Shown: positions 19,454-27,705 of the stretch, piece after piece
Layout: every line of letters begins with the position of its first letter
Numbering within the stretch: the stretch's first letter is position 1
DNA from: an uncultured Mailhella sp.
Lineage (GTDB): Bacteria > Desulfobacterota > Desulfovibrionia > Desulfovibrionales > Desulfovibrionaceae
Reading direction: 5' to 3'
Assembly: GCA_910578585.1 (NCBI GenBank)
Contig: CAJTRG010000009.1
Coordinates: 1 to 64,000 of the forward strand
DNA length: 64,000 nucleotides
Program-made: the position numbers and the translations under genes
The notes under the pieces: model-generated
What the model was told of the DNA's origin: nothing
The model's database searches: none
Seen by the model: the letters and a program-made list of their open reading frames with translations, nothing else

Positions 19454-20845
19454 ATGAAAAATCTATATCGCTTATTGCCGTCTGTGGATATTTGTTTGCA
19501 TGAGTTTCGTGAAACCATGTATCCACATGCCTTGCTTTGTGACACCATAAATGCTTTTTTAGACGAAAAACGCTTGCAAATAAAAAATGCACAAGTGAGC
19601 GAGCAAGACCTTGAAAAAGAAAATCTTTTTGCCGCACTCAAAGAATATGTGGAACGCGCATTAGCGCCGCGGGTGAAAAAAGTTATCAATGCCAGCGGCG
19701 TAGTTATTCATACCAATTTAGGGCGTTCTGTGCTGGCAAAAGAAGCGCTTGACGCGGTCTATTCTGTTGCAAATGGTTATTGCAATTTGGAATTTGATTT
19801 GGAAAAAGGGGAGCGCGGAAGCCGCCACAGCCTGGTGGAAAAAGATATTTGCAAGCTGGTTGGGGCAGAAGCCGCTCTTGTTGTCAATAATAATGCTGCG
19901 GCTGTATATTTGGTTTTGAATACTCTGTGTCAGGGCGGCGAGGTTATTGTTTCCCGCGGTGAGCTTGTTGAAATTGGCGGAAGTTTCAGAATACCTGAAG
20001 TGATGAGACAAAGCAGGGCAATTTTGCAGGAAGTGGGCACAACCAATAAAACCCATTTAAAAGATTATGTTGAAGCCATTACTGAGCAGACAAAAGCTAT
20101 TTTAAAGGTGCATACTTCCAATTATCGCATTATTGGTTTTCATGCTGATGTGCCAAATTATGAACTTGCGGAACTTGCCCATGCAAATAATCTTCCTGTA
20201 ATCCATGATTTGGGCAGCGGAAGTTTGGTTGATTTGTCACCCTATGGCTTGAAAGGTGAACCAACAGTAAAGGAAATTGTGGCGTCCGGCATTGATATTG
20301 TGACCTTTTCCGGGGATAAAGTTTTAGGCGGCCCACAGGCAGGTATTATTGCCGGAAAAAAAGAGTATATTGAAAAAATAAAGAAAAATCAAATGCTGCG
20401 GGCTTTGCGCTGTGATAAGCTGACGCTGACGGCTTTATCAGAAACTTTGCGCTTATATTATGATGAAAAGACTGCGCTTGCAAAAATCCCAACTTTAAAT
20501 GCAATTACTGTATCTGGAGAAGAACTCAAAAAGAAAGCCCGAAAATTATATAATGTATTAAAAAAAGTACTTCCACAAGATAAAATTAAATTAACGCTTG
20601 AAGAAAATGTTTCCCGTGTGGGCGGCGGGGCATTTCCTGAAAATGATTTGCCTACCTATGTGGTATGTCTTGACTTTTTGGAGGAAAGTCCTACATTTTC
20701 AGCACAGGCTTGGAAAGAGAAGTTTTTGAAAACAAATCCGCCGCTGATTGGGCGTGTGGAACATGATAAATTTCTCTTTGATGTTCGGACAATTTCTGAT
20801 GAGGAATTTGTATTAATAAAAAATTGTATTCTTTCAATTTTGTAG
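19454..20845 (+). CDS. selA: L-seryl-tRNA(Sec) selenium transferase
   Basis: The protein (463 residues) converts seryl-tRNA(Sec) to selenocysteinyl-tRNA using selenophosphate. The PLP lysine is near K289 in SGDKVLGGPQAG. HDLGSGSLVDLSPYGL and RALRCDKLTLTAL are family motifs. Its presence implies that the organism makes selenoproteins, consistent with formate dehydrogenases or hydrogenases in this group; none is encoded in the window. It follows folC by 7 bases. Confidence 0.95.
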   Translation: MKNLYRLLPSVDICLHEFRETMYPHALLCDTINAFLDEKRLQIKNAQVSEQDLEKENLFAALKEYVERALAPRVKKVINASGVVIHTNLGRSVLAKEALDAVYSVANGYCNLEFDLEKGERGSRHSLVEKDICKLVGAEAALVVNNNAAAVYLVLNTLCQGGEVIVSRGELVEIGGSFRIPEVMRQSRAILQEVGTTNKTHLKDYVEAITEQTKAILKVHTSNYRIIGFHADVPNYELAELAHANNLPVIHDLGSGSLVDLSPYGLKGEPTVKEIVASGIDIVTFSGDKVLGGPQAGIIAGKKEYIEKIKKNQMLRALRCDKLTLTALSETLRLYYDEKTALAKIPTLNAITVSGEELKKKARKLYNVLKKVLPQDKIKLTLEENVSRVGGGAFPENDLPTYVVCLDFLEESPTFSAQAWKEKFLKTNPPLIGRVEHDKFLFDVRTISDEEFVLIKNCILSIL

Positions 20846-20852
20846 GGTAGTT

Positions 20853-22220
20853 ATGGAAAATTTAAAATACGAAACAAAATCAATTTGGGATAAGGCTGAC
20901 AGTAAACAACAAAAAATTATGCATGATTATGCAAAGAAATATATTAAATTTATTTCTGAAAACAAGACAGAGCGCGAATGTGTGCAGGCTGTGTATGCGC
21001 GTTTGCAGGAAGCCGGTTTTGGCGATGATTTGAAGAAAGATAAATATGTTGCCGTACTGCATAATAAATCTCTTTTTGCTGTGCGTAAAGGGAAAAAGAA
21101 TTTATCCGAGGGCTTTCGGCTTGTAACTGCCCATTGCGACAGTCCTCGTCTTGACTTCAAGCAGCATCCGCTTCTTGAAAGCGTTGGCATTGCTCAGGCA
21201 AAAACCCATTATTATGGCGGAATTTTAAAATATCAGTGGCTTGCCCGTCCGTTGGCTTTGCATGGTGTTGTTGTGAAGAAAGACGGGGAAGCGGTGAATA
21301 TTGTGATTGGGGAAAAAGCCTCAGATCCTGTTTTTACTATTTCTGATTTATTGCCTCACCTTGCTAAAGAACATGTTGCACAAACAGTGACAAAAGCCTT
21401 TGAAGCGGAAAAATTAAATCTGGTAATTGGGCATATTCCTTTTCCTAAAAAAGGCAAAGAAAAACTGGAAAGCCCCATTAAATTGCAAGTGCTTAAGCTT
21501 CTCAATAAGAAATACGGCATTGTTGAAGAAGATCTGCTCTCTGCTGAAATTCAGGTTGTTCCGGCTGGTGATGCCCGTTTTGTGGGCTTGGATCAAGGAC
21601 TTGTAGGCGGCTATGGCCAGGACGACAGAATTTGCGTATTTACTGCGCTTGATGCATTTTTGGAAGTTGAAAAGCCTGAATATACAACCGCAATCATGCT
21701 TTGGGATAAAGAGGAAATTGGCTCAGAAGGCACAACGGGTGCAAGTTCCCGTTTCCTTGAATATTGCATGCAGGATGTAATTTCTGCATGGGCTCCAAAG
21801 GCAACCATGCGTCAAGTGATGCTTGCAGGCAAAGCCCTTTCTGCTGATGTGCATGCTGCCATTGACCCTGATTGGCAGGAACTTCATGAAAAACTCAATT
21901 CTTCAACCATTGGTTATGGCCCAACCATTTGTAAATTTACAGGCTCCGGCGGAAAATACGGCGCAAATGATGCTCATCCGGAATATATTGCCTGGCTGAG
22001 AAATGTTTTTGCTGAAAAGGAAATTCCCTGGCAAATGGCTGCCCTTGGCAAGGTTGACCATGGCGGCGGCGGTACTGTTGCGTTGTTCCTGGCTGTATAT
22101 GGTATGAATACCATTGACATTGGCCCATCACTTATTGGTATGCACAGTCCATTTGAACTTTCTTCTGTTGCAGATATCTATTATACCAAAGAAGCGTACA
22201 AAGCATTTTACGGCGCGTAA
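20853..22220 (+). CDS. M18 family aminopeptidase
   Basis: The protein (455 residues) is a zinc aminopeptidase of the aspartyl aminopeptidase/aminopeptidase I family. Metal ligands lie in TAHCDSPRLD, GQDDRICV, DKEEIGSEGT, AIDPDW and DHGGGGTVA-type segments, the last with MHSPFELSS at the C-terminus. Its length is typical for bacterial M18. It is the last gene of the hypA-to-selA run, 7 bases after selA. Specificity for acidic residues cannot be read from the sequence. Confidence 0.9.
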   Translation: MENLKYETKSIWDKADSKQQKIMHDYAKKYIKFISENKTERECVQAVYARLQEAGFGDDLKKDKYVAVLHNKSLFAVRKGKKNLSEGFRLVTAHCDSPRLDFKQHPLLESVGIAQAKTHYYGGILKYQWLARPLALHGVVVKKDGEAVNIVIGEKASDPVFTISDLLPHLAKEHVAQTVTKAFEAEKLNLVIGHIPFPKKGKEKLESPIKLQVLKLLNKKYGIVEEDLLSAEIQVVPAGDARFVGLDQGLVGGYGQDDRICVFTALDAFLEVEKPEYTTAIMLWDKEEIGSEGTTGASSRFLEYCMQDVISAWAPKATMRQVMLAGKALSADVHAAIDPDWQELHEKLNSSTIGYGPTICKFTGSGGKYGANDAHPEYIAWLRNVFAEKEIPWQMAALGKVDHGGGGTVALFLAVYGMNTIDIGPSLIGMHSPFELSSVADIYYTKEAYKAFYGA

Positions 22221-22316
22221 CAGTGACTAATAATTAAAAAATACTTAAATTTTTATTTAAAAATACTTGATAGTATATAAAAATTTATATAATAATCTTC
22301 TTAACCGGAATGAGTA

Positions 22317-22550
22317 ATGAAGAGAAAAAAACTTCAACTTTTATTTTAAGCAGGTTTTACTCTTGAAGAGGGAGGAAACCATACAAGAGTATTAAAAGAT
22401 GGTATTCTTGTAAGTGTTGTGAGCCAAAAACCAGTAAAAGTTGCTGTGAGTTTTCCAAAATATGCTCTTGCTGCCATTGATTTAAAAGCAGATAAGTTAG
22501 GGCTTACGCGTTCTGGCTATTTAGTCAGAGCAGCCCTTGCCTATGAATAA
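22317..22550 (+). pseudogene. Decayed hicA/hicB toxin-antitoxin remnant
   Basis: In one frame the sequence reads MKRKKLQLLF, a TAA stop (22347-22349), then AGFTLEEGGNHTRVLKDGIL, typical of the HicA double-stranded RNA-binding toxin including the catalytic His of GGNH. Without a break it continues into VKVAVSFPKYALAAIDLKAD and TRSGYLVRAALAYE, which resembles the C-terminal DNA-binding part of HicB. The hicA end and hicB start are therefore missing, and hicA has a nonsense codon. Upstream, two copies of TAAAAATACTT and a TTGATA/TATAAT pair may be the old operator and promoter. Nothing else is recognised in 22221-22316. Confidence 0.75.
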
Positions 22551-22578
22551 GAGAGTAAATAATTTTAATACATATAAC

Positions 22579-22608
22579 GGCCATTCGTAAAGCGGGTGGT
22601 CTTTTTTT
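22579..22608 (+). terminator. Terminator after the hicA/hicB remnant
   Basis: GGCCATTCG (22579-22587) pairs with CGGGTGGTC (22593-22601), nine pairs including G-T pairs, and is followed by T7. Confidence 0.75.
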
Positions 22609-22624
22609 ATGTTTATTTACATTT

Positions 22625-22901
22625 TAGAGCATTTCCGAAAATAATTACAAATAATTTTAATAATAAAGCTTAAAAAGTTTTGTAAAGGGGTGCAGGGGAA
22701 GAAACTTTTTCAGCCACCGAAGGCGACGAAGTCGTTTGCGTTTGCGAGGAATGAGCAATTACGCAAATGGACAGCAGAGATGCCACCGAAGGCGACGAAG
22801 TCGTTTCTCTTATGTCGAGTTTACGAGACTTAGAGAAATGGACAGCAGAGATAAAGTTTTTCTCCTGCAAGAAATTCGTAAGATTTACCGTAAACGCTCT
22901 A
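22625..22901 (+). mobile_element. MITE-like hairpin repeat, copy A (two core units)
   Basis: The ends are imperfect inverted repeats bounded by TA: TAGAGCATTTCCG (22625-22637) and CGTAAACGCTCTA (22889-22901), with 11 of 13 matching. Inside, GCAGGGGAAGAAACTTT (from 22692) pairs with AAAGTTTTTCTCCTGC (22853-22868). The middle holds two tandem core units (22713-22781 and 22782-22852). Each begins GCCACCGAAGGCGACGAAG and ends TGGACAGCAGAGAT around a variable hairpin. There is no reading frame. It resembles a non-autonomous IS630/Tc1-type element by its TA ends, which is inference. Confidence 0.7.
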
Positions 22902-22931
22902 GAGAGAGAATTTAAGCAGTGGTATTAAACG

Positions 22932-22961
22932 AAAAAAGCACTTCATTTGAAGTGCTTTTTT
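22932..22961 (-). terminator. Terminator of the fmdB-degP unit
   Basis: AAAAAAGCACTTCA pairs with TGAAGTGCTTTTTT around a 2-base loop. It lies 18 bases beyond the degP stop codon and works on both strands. Confidence 0.9.
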
Positions 22962-22979
22962 GCTTATGATTATGATATG

Positions 22980-24395
22980 TTATTTATCTTCTTCCAATGG
23001 GATACTGATTATGAAGGAATTTCCCTGACGATAGACTTGCAGCATAATAGCGCCGCGGGCTTTGCTTTCTTTTTCAAGAATGGTGGTTAATTCCTTAATG
23101 GTTTTTACAGGTTTCAGGTTTGCAGCCATAATAATATCTTGAGGCGCAATACCTGCTTTTGCAGCAAGACCATTTTGTTTTACATCAGTAACCAGAATAC
23201 CTTGAACATTTTGAGGCAATCTCAAACTTTGTCTGTCCTGATTGGTAAGCTCGCGCAAAGAAACGCCTAAGCTTGAACCTTTTTGGATATCCTTGCTTGC
23301 AGTTTGGGTGAGATTTCTTTCGCCAAGCTGTACAGTGAATTGTTTTTCTTTACCGTCGCGAATGGCAGTAATTTGTACTTTTTCATTCGGTTTATGAGAA
23401 GCAATAACCTTGGTTAAATCACTGGCATTACTGATAGGAGTATCTCCAATTTTGACAACAATATCACCTGCTTTGAGTCCTGCCTTGTCAGCTGGCTCTT
23501 TCGGCATTACTGAGCCAATGAGCGCACCTTTTTGATCTTTTAAGCCAAGAGCTTTTGCGGTTACTTCGTCAAGGTCTTGAATGGTGACGCCAATCCAGCC
23601 ACGGCTTACTTTTTGACCTGATTTGAGTTGGTCAATAATAGAGGAAGCAAGCTTGCTTGGGATAGCAAAGCCAATGCCTTGTCCGCTGGCTGCAATGGCT
23701 GTGTTGATACCAATAACTTCGCCGTCTAAATTGAGCAGCGGGCCGCCTGAGTTGCCTGGGTTAATGGAAGCGTCTGTCTGTAAAAAGTTATCATAGGGGC
23801 CTGCATGGATATCACGGCCTTTTGCGCTGATAATACCTGTTGTAACGGTGTTGCTGAGGCCAAAGGGGTTACCAATGGCAACAACCCAGTCACCAACTTC
23901 CATTTTGTCAGAATCACCGAATTTAATGGCCGGCAAATCTTTTTTGACTGAAATTTTCAAAAGGGCAAGGTCAGTTTCCGCATCAGAACCAATAACCTTT
24001 GCTTCAACTTTATCTTGCTTATTATTTTGTTCTGACAGGGTTACATAGATTTTATCAGCATTTTTCACAACGTGGTTGTTGGTAACAATATAGCCGTCAC
24101 TGGAAATAATAAAACCAGTCCCCAAAGCGCTTTGCAGGCGTTCTTTAGCTCCGCCTTGAGGCCCCATAAATGGGCCAAATTGTTCGAAAAAATCCTGGAA
24201 TTCACGAGGCATACCCGGAAGCATGCCGCCAAATTGATTTTTAACCATGCGTTCTGTGCTGATGTTGACAACAGCAGAACCAACTTGTTTGACGAGAGGG
24301 CTGATGGAAGGAATGTTAATTCCTGCAAAAGCTTCTGAAATGAGACTTACTGTCAAAAGCACAGCAAGACAAGAATTCAACAATATTTTTTTCAT
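22980..24395 (-). CDS. degP: DegP/HtrA-family periplasmic serine protease
   Basis: The protein (471 residues) begins with a signal peptide (1-24, ending EAFA). The trypsin-like triad is H108 (NNHVV), D142 (ETDLALL) and S216 (NPGNSGGP). Two PDZ domains follow (about 275-365 and 385-465). It degrades or refolds misfolded envelope proteins. The ribosome-binding site is GGAG. It lies 9 bases after a small FmdB zinc-ribbon gene, so both are probably one transcript. DegQ/MucD-type is equally possible; the paralogue cannot be fixed from the sequence. Confidence 0.94.
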   Translation of the reverse strand: MKKILLNSCLAVLLTVSLISEAFAGINIPSISPLVKQVGSAVVNISTERMVKNQFGGMLPGMPREFQDFFEQFGPFMGPQGGAKERLQSALGTGFIISSDGYIVTNNHVVKNADKIYVTLSEQNNKQDKVEAKVIGSDAETDLALLKISVKKDLPAIKFGDSDKMEVGDWVVAIGNPFGLSNTVTTGIISAKGRDIHAGPYDNFLQTDASINPGNSGGPLLNLDGEVIGINTAIAASGQGIGFAIPSKLASSIIDQLKSGQKVSRGWIGVTIQDLDEVTAKALGLKDQKGALIGSVMPKEPADKAGLKAGDIVVKIGDTPISNASDLTKVIASHKPNEKVQITAIRDGKEKQFTVQLGERNLTQTASKDIQKGSSLGVSLRELTNQDRQSLRLPQNVQGILVTDVKQNGLAAKAGIAPQDIIMAANLKPVKTIKELTTILEKESKARGAIMLQVYRQGNSFIISIPLEEDK

Positions 24396-24404
24396 GTATT
24401 CTCC

Positions 24405-24656
24405 TTATTTTTCATTTGTAATAGAGGCAGAGCATGCTCCATTACAAGCTGGCTTTGCTAAATTTTGCATAGCCACACGAGAGTGAACAGGGCCTACTTT
24501 AAAAGGAAAAGCTCCTGTTTTTAATGGACTGGGCGCGCTTACCATTCTTTCAATGTCTTTTTCTCCGCATTTAGGACAAACTGCCTTTTCATCTCCAAAA
24601 ACTAACTCCTCAAATTTATGCTGACATTTGGGGCATTGAAAATCAAATAATGGCAT
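24405..24656 (-). CDS. FmdB-family small zinc ribbon protein
   Basis: The protein (83 residues) has MPLFDFQCPKCQHKFEELVF followed by CPKCGEKD, the paired CxxC zinc ribbon of the FmdB regulatory family. Its C-terminus adds CNGAC. The molecular role of this family is poorly defined. A paralogue lies at 63078-63329, near hemC. A GAGGTG site precedes the start. Confidence 0.88.
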   Translation of the reverse strand: MPLFDFQCPKCQHKFEELVFGDEKAVCPKCGEKDIERMVSAPSPLKTGAFPFKVGPVHSRVAMQNLAKPACNGACSASITNEK

Positions 24657-24758
24657 AAGAGCACCTCAATATTTTTTTGCCCAAAAATTTTTAATTTGTT
24701 TTGAGCACGGATATATTTTAATCACTCTTCTATGAAGAGCAAGACTTTTTCCTTAAAA

Positions 24759-24794
24759 AAATAAAAACACCATGCTAACATAGTGTTTTTATTT
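24759..24794 (-). terminator. Terminator of icd
   Basis: AAATAAAAACAC (24759-24770) pairs with GTGTTTTTATTT (24783-24794), and a short ATG/CAT inner pair extends the stem. It lies just beyond the icd stop on the minus strand. Confidence 0.75.
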
Positions 24795-24817
24795 ATAAAT
24801 AGATAAGGTTTTAATTT

Positions 24818-25990
24818 TTAAAACTGCATGTGTTCAATTTCATCCATCAGCAGCTTGCCAAAAGCAGAACAGGAAACAGCTTCTGCATTTTCAATTTCTT
24901 CTGCCAAATCTTTCGTTACTGTTTTCTTGTCAATACAATTTTGAATGGCCTGCTGAATGGCCTGTGCAGCTTTATCAAGTCCAATATGTTCCAAAAGCAT
25001 GGCAAAAGAAAGGAGTAGACTACAGGGATTGCCAATATCTTTTCCGGCAATGGTTGGGGCAGTGCCGTGGGTTGCTTCAAAAATTGCCAGTGTGTCGGAC
25101 ATATTGACGCCGGGAGCCATGCCCAGTCCGCCCACTTGCGCAGCAAGGGCGTCTGATAAATAATCGCCGTTCAAATTTGTAGTGGCAATAACACTGTACT
25201 GGTCAGGATGCATAAGAGCTTCCTGAAACATGGCGTCGGCAATTCTGTCTTTAATAATGATTTTATTGTCCGGATTGCCGTTTGCAAGCATTTCTTTTTC
25301 CGTAATTGTGCGGTCAGCAAATTCCTCTGCAGCCACTTCATAGCCCCATTTTTGGAAAGCCCCCTCAGTAAATTTCATAATATTTCCCTTATGCACAAGG
25401 GTAACACTGGGGAGATTGTTTTTAATGGCATATTCAATGGCACGGCGCACAAGACGTTTACAGCCCTTTTCAGTCATTGGTTTTATGCCGACAGCGCATT
25501 CTTCTTTGAGATTTTTGTTGAAGTTTTGATTTAGGAAATTAACAAGTTTCTTTGCTTCGTCGGTGCCCGCGGCAAATTCAATTCCGGAATACACATCTTC
25601 CGTATTTTCTCTAAAAATGGTCATATTGACTTTTTCAGGGTGGCGCACGGCAGCAATGATTCCCTTATACCACTTTACAGGTCTGATACAGGCATATAAA
25701 TCAAAGGTTTGGCGCAGGGTTACGGTAAGGCTTCTGATGCCGGTGCCGACAGGGGTGGCAAGAGGGCCTTTAATTGCAACATGGGCAGTTTTCAGGGTGT
25801 CCAGGGTTTTTTGGGGTAAATATTCTCCTGTGGCTTTATGGGCTTTCTCACCGGCTAAAAGTTCTTTCCACAGAATTTCTTCCTGACCTTTATAGGCGCA
25901 TTTGACAGCTTTTTCTGCCACTGGTTTAGCTGCTTTCCAAATATCAGCGCCAATGCCGTCGCCTTCAATCCAATAAACTGTATGTTGCAT
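24818..25990 (-). CDS. icd: Isocitrate dehydrogenase, probably NAD-dependent
   Basis: The protein (390 residues) oxidatively decarboxylates isocitrate to 2-oxoglutarate. SLTVTLRQ and FRENTEDVYSGIE bind substrate. At the cofactor site, HGTAPTIAGKDIGNP has T, I and G where NADP-type E. coli Icd has Lys344, Tyr345 and Val351, and TVTKDL has Lys where it has Tyr391. These match the NAD-type pattern. The frame is open to 26044, but ATG 25990 has a GGAGGAAAC site directly upstream and starts at the normal family N-terminus. 2-Oxoglutarate supply for glutamate is the likely role. Confidence 0.9.
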   Translation of the reverse strand: MQHTVYWIEGDGIGADIWKAAKPVAEKAVKCAYKGQEEILWKELLAGEKAHKATGEYLPQKTLDTLKTAHVAIKGPLATPVGTGIRSLTVTLRQTFDLYACIRPVKWYKGIIAAVRHPEKVNMTIFRENTEDVYSGIEFAAGTDEAKKLVNFLNQNFNKNLKEECAVGIKPMTEKGCKRLVRRAIEYAIKNNLPSVTLVHKGNIMKFTEGAFQKWGYEVAAEEFADRTITEKEMLANGNPDNKIIIKDRIADAMFQEALMHPDQYSVIATTNLNGDYLSDALAAQVGGLGMAPGVNMSDTLAIFEATHGTAPTIAGKDIGNPCSLLLSFAMLLEHIGLDKAAQAIQQAIQNCIDKKTVTKDLAEEIENAEAVSCSAFGKLLMDEIEHMQF

Positions 25991-26048
25991 AGTTTCCTCC
26001 CAAATGGAATGGCTTAGTATCTTGCAAAATAAATTCCTAAGCAAGTAT

Positions 26049-26068
26049 TTTTTTGACTTGTCAAAAAT
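26049..26068. promoter_or_regulatory. Inverted repeat in the icd/siroheme decarboxylase divergent gap
   Basis: TTTTTGAC and GTCAAAAA flank a TT centre. It lies between two divergent genes and overlaps possible -35 elements on both strands. It could be an operator; no regulator is identified. Confidence 0.35.
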
Positions 26069-26105
26069 GAGGAAAACCGTTAATCTAAGAAAAAGTGAGT
26101 AAAAT

Positions 26106-26570
26106 ATGAGTTATCAGTTAGATATTGTTGATAAAAAAATTTTGGATATCATTCAAAGCAATTTTCCTTTATCTTCACACCCTTACAAAGTAATTGGGGA
26201 TGAAGTGGGCGTGAGCGAGGAAGAAGCTTTTGCCAAGGTAATGAATTTAAAGAAAGAAAAAATTATTCGCCGCCTGGGGGCAAATTTTCAATCCAAAAAA
26301 TTAGGATTTCTTTCAACGCTTTGTGCTGCCAAAGTGCCTGAGGATAAATTAGAACTTTTTATACGGGAAGTGAACGCCAAAAAAGGTGTTACCCATAATT
26401 ATTTGCGTAAACATGCCTATAATGTCTGGTTTACACTGATTGGTGATTCCTGGGACGGCATGTGCGCGACAATAGCGGATATAACAGCAAAAACAGGGGT
26501 TGAAATCCTTAATTTACCAGCTACCAAGCTGTATAAAATCCGTGTTGATTTTGCTATGCAGGATGAATAA
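26106..26570 (+). CDS. Siroheme decarboxylase subunit (AhbA/AhbB type, Lrp/AsnC fold)
   Basis: The protein (154 residues) has an AsnC-type helix-turn-helix at 5-60 and a RAM-like C-terminal domain. RRLGANFQSKKLGFLSTLCAA and GVTHNYLRKHAYNVWFTLIG are hallmarks of Ahb/NirDLGH proteins, which convert siroheme to didecarboxysiroheme in the alternative haem pathway. The His residues of THNYLRKH are the proposed catalytic or haem-contact residues in this family. The partner subunit is not in the window, so I cannot say whether this is AhbA or AhbB. hemC and cbiK in the window belong to the same tetrapyrrole network. Confidence 0.85.
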   Translation: MSYQLDIVDKKILDIIQSNFPLSSHPYKVIGDEVGVSEEEAFAKVMNLKKEKIIRRLGANFQSKKLGFLSTLCAAKVPEDKLELFIREVNAKKGVTHNYLRKHAYNVWFTLIGDSWDGMCATIADITAKTGVEILNLPATKLYKIRVDFAMQDE

Positions 26571-26602
26571 CAATCTAATATTATTGAATAAAAAATCTCT
26601 AG

Positions 26603-26633
26603 AAAAAGTTTAAAAAACAAGCCTAAACTTTTT
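26603..26633 (+). terminator. AT-rich terminator after the siroheme decarboxylase gene
   Basis: AAAAAGTTTA (26603-26612) pairs with TAAACTTTTT (26624-26633). The final T-run merges with the -35 of the next promoter. Confidence 0.55.
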
Positions 26634-26660
26634 GCAAATTACTCCGAAAGTGTTTATAGT
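26632..26660 (+). promoter_or_regulatory. Promoter of the FlgO-like operon
   Basis: TTGCAA (26632-26637), a 17-base spacer and TATAGT (26655-26660). The predicted start lies about 25 bases before the chosen ATG at 26693. Confidence 0.65.
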
Positions 26661-26692
26661 TATATGAAGACAACAGCATGTTCGGAGTTTTT

Positions 26693-27430
26693 ATGTTTAA
26701 AAAATTATTCATTTTGAGTTTTGCTGCTCTTAGTTTGAATATATCCCCTTGTTTTGCTGAAAGCAGTTCTGATAAAGATCCTTTGACTGTGGGTAACTAC
26801 GGGAGCTATGATTTATATGAAAAAGAAGTAATTATGGTGCCCAATATGAGTAATTCCCGTTCAGTAAAACTTGGTATAGGCAAATCACAAAATCCCAGTG
26901 AGGCATATCTTGATGCCCATGAACTTCGTTTAAAAGTGCGGGAACTTTCCTCTCAGCTTTTGGAAGCATGGTCTCCCTCTAATTTAAGCGGTATGGTTGC
27001 GTATATTACAAGCTTTACGCCTCAGGATAATCCGCGTGCAGAAACAAGTTTTGGGCAATATTTACGTGAAGCAACCATGTATGAATTTAATCAGCGTGGT
27101 TTTTTAGTTCGGGACTTTAGCCACAGGGATTTAATTCTGAATGAAGGCGGTTTTGCTTTTGGCATCAGTGATGAAAAGTATAAAACCTCTGTAAAGAGAA
27201 ATAAAGCTGCGATTGTGACAGGAACGTTTTATCGGGATAGAGATTACCTTTTTGTCAATGCCCGTTTAATCCGCGGTACAGATGGAATGGTTTTGCGTAC
27301 AGCGCAAACTGTTTTGCCTGTAACGCCATTAGTTGGCAGAATGACTAAGGAAAGAATTAAACCAAAACCACCCAGACCATTATTCCCTGAAACAACCCGT
27401 GCCATGATTCATGTAGTACCAGGTGAGTAA
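26693..27430 (+). CDS. FlgO-like outer-membrane-associated exported protein
   Basis: The protein (245 residues) has a signal peptide ending about residue 22 (ISPCFA). The C-terminal half resembles the FlgO domain: FGQYLREATMYEFNQRGFLV and then AAIVTGTFYRDRDYLFVNAR. FlgO proteins are outer-membrane lipoproteins associated with the flagellar H-ring in Vibrio; here there is no lipobox. ATG 26678 also opens the frame, but ATG 26693 has GGAG five bases upstream. The next gene begins 1 base after the stop. Confidence 0.6.
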   Translation: MFKKLFILSFAALSLNISPCFAESSSDKDPLTVGNYGSYDLYEKEVIMVPNMSNSRSVKLGIGKSQNPSEAYLDAHELRLKVRELSSQLLEAWSPSNLSGMVAYITSFTPQDNPRAETSFGQYLREATMYEFNQRGFLVRDFSHRDLILNEGGFAFGISDEKYKTSVKRNKAAIVTGTFYRDRDYLFVNARLIRGTDGMVLRTAQTVLPVTPLVGRMTKERIKPKPPRPLFPETTRAMIHVVPGE

Positions 27431-27431
27431 G

Positions 27432-27680
27432 ATGAAAAAAGTATTGCTTGCTGTATGTTTCTTGTTATGTGCTTGTTCAACGTCTTATTCTTATGTTGAA
27501 GAATCACCTTTTACCATAAGCAATTGGCGCCTTGCCGTAGAAAACAGAAATGCTGAACGCTATGAACTTGCTTATCAGTATTACTCCAACGCGCTTTCTT
27601 CAGCCAGAACCGAGCCTGTTATTTTACGCCTGAAAAGCGAAATGGAAGCGCTTGAACGAACCATTCGGGCTATGCGCTGA
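27432..27680 (+). CDS. Small lipoprotein of unknown function
   Basis: The protein (82 residues) begins MKKVLLAVCFLLCACSTSYS, a lipoprotein signal with the acylated Cys in LLCAC. The mature part is one helical stretch (WRLAVENRNAERYELAYQYY) resembling a TPR-like repeat. A GTG at 27423 is in frame, but ATG 27432 has AGGTGAG in place. It lies between two FlgO-like genes, so it may act with them at the outer membrane (inference). Confidence 0.7.
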   Translation: MKKVLLAVCFLLCACSTSYSYVEESPFTISNWRLAVENRNAERYELAYQYYSNALSSARTEPVILRLKSEMEALERTIRAMR

Positions 27681-27705
27681 TATTGAATAGGAATCAGGAA
27701 ATAGT

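Noticed and set aside
22713..22852. CRISPR-like tandem repeat
   Set aside because: There are only two units, the units themselves are the conserved part, and there are no spacers or cas genes.
25991..26044. Extended N-terminus of icd
   Set aside because: The extra 18 residues do not belong to the family, and a strong GGAGGAAAC sits before the later ATG.
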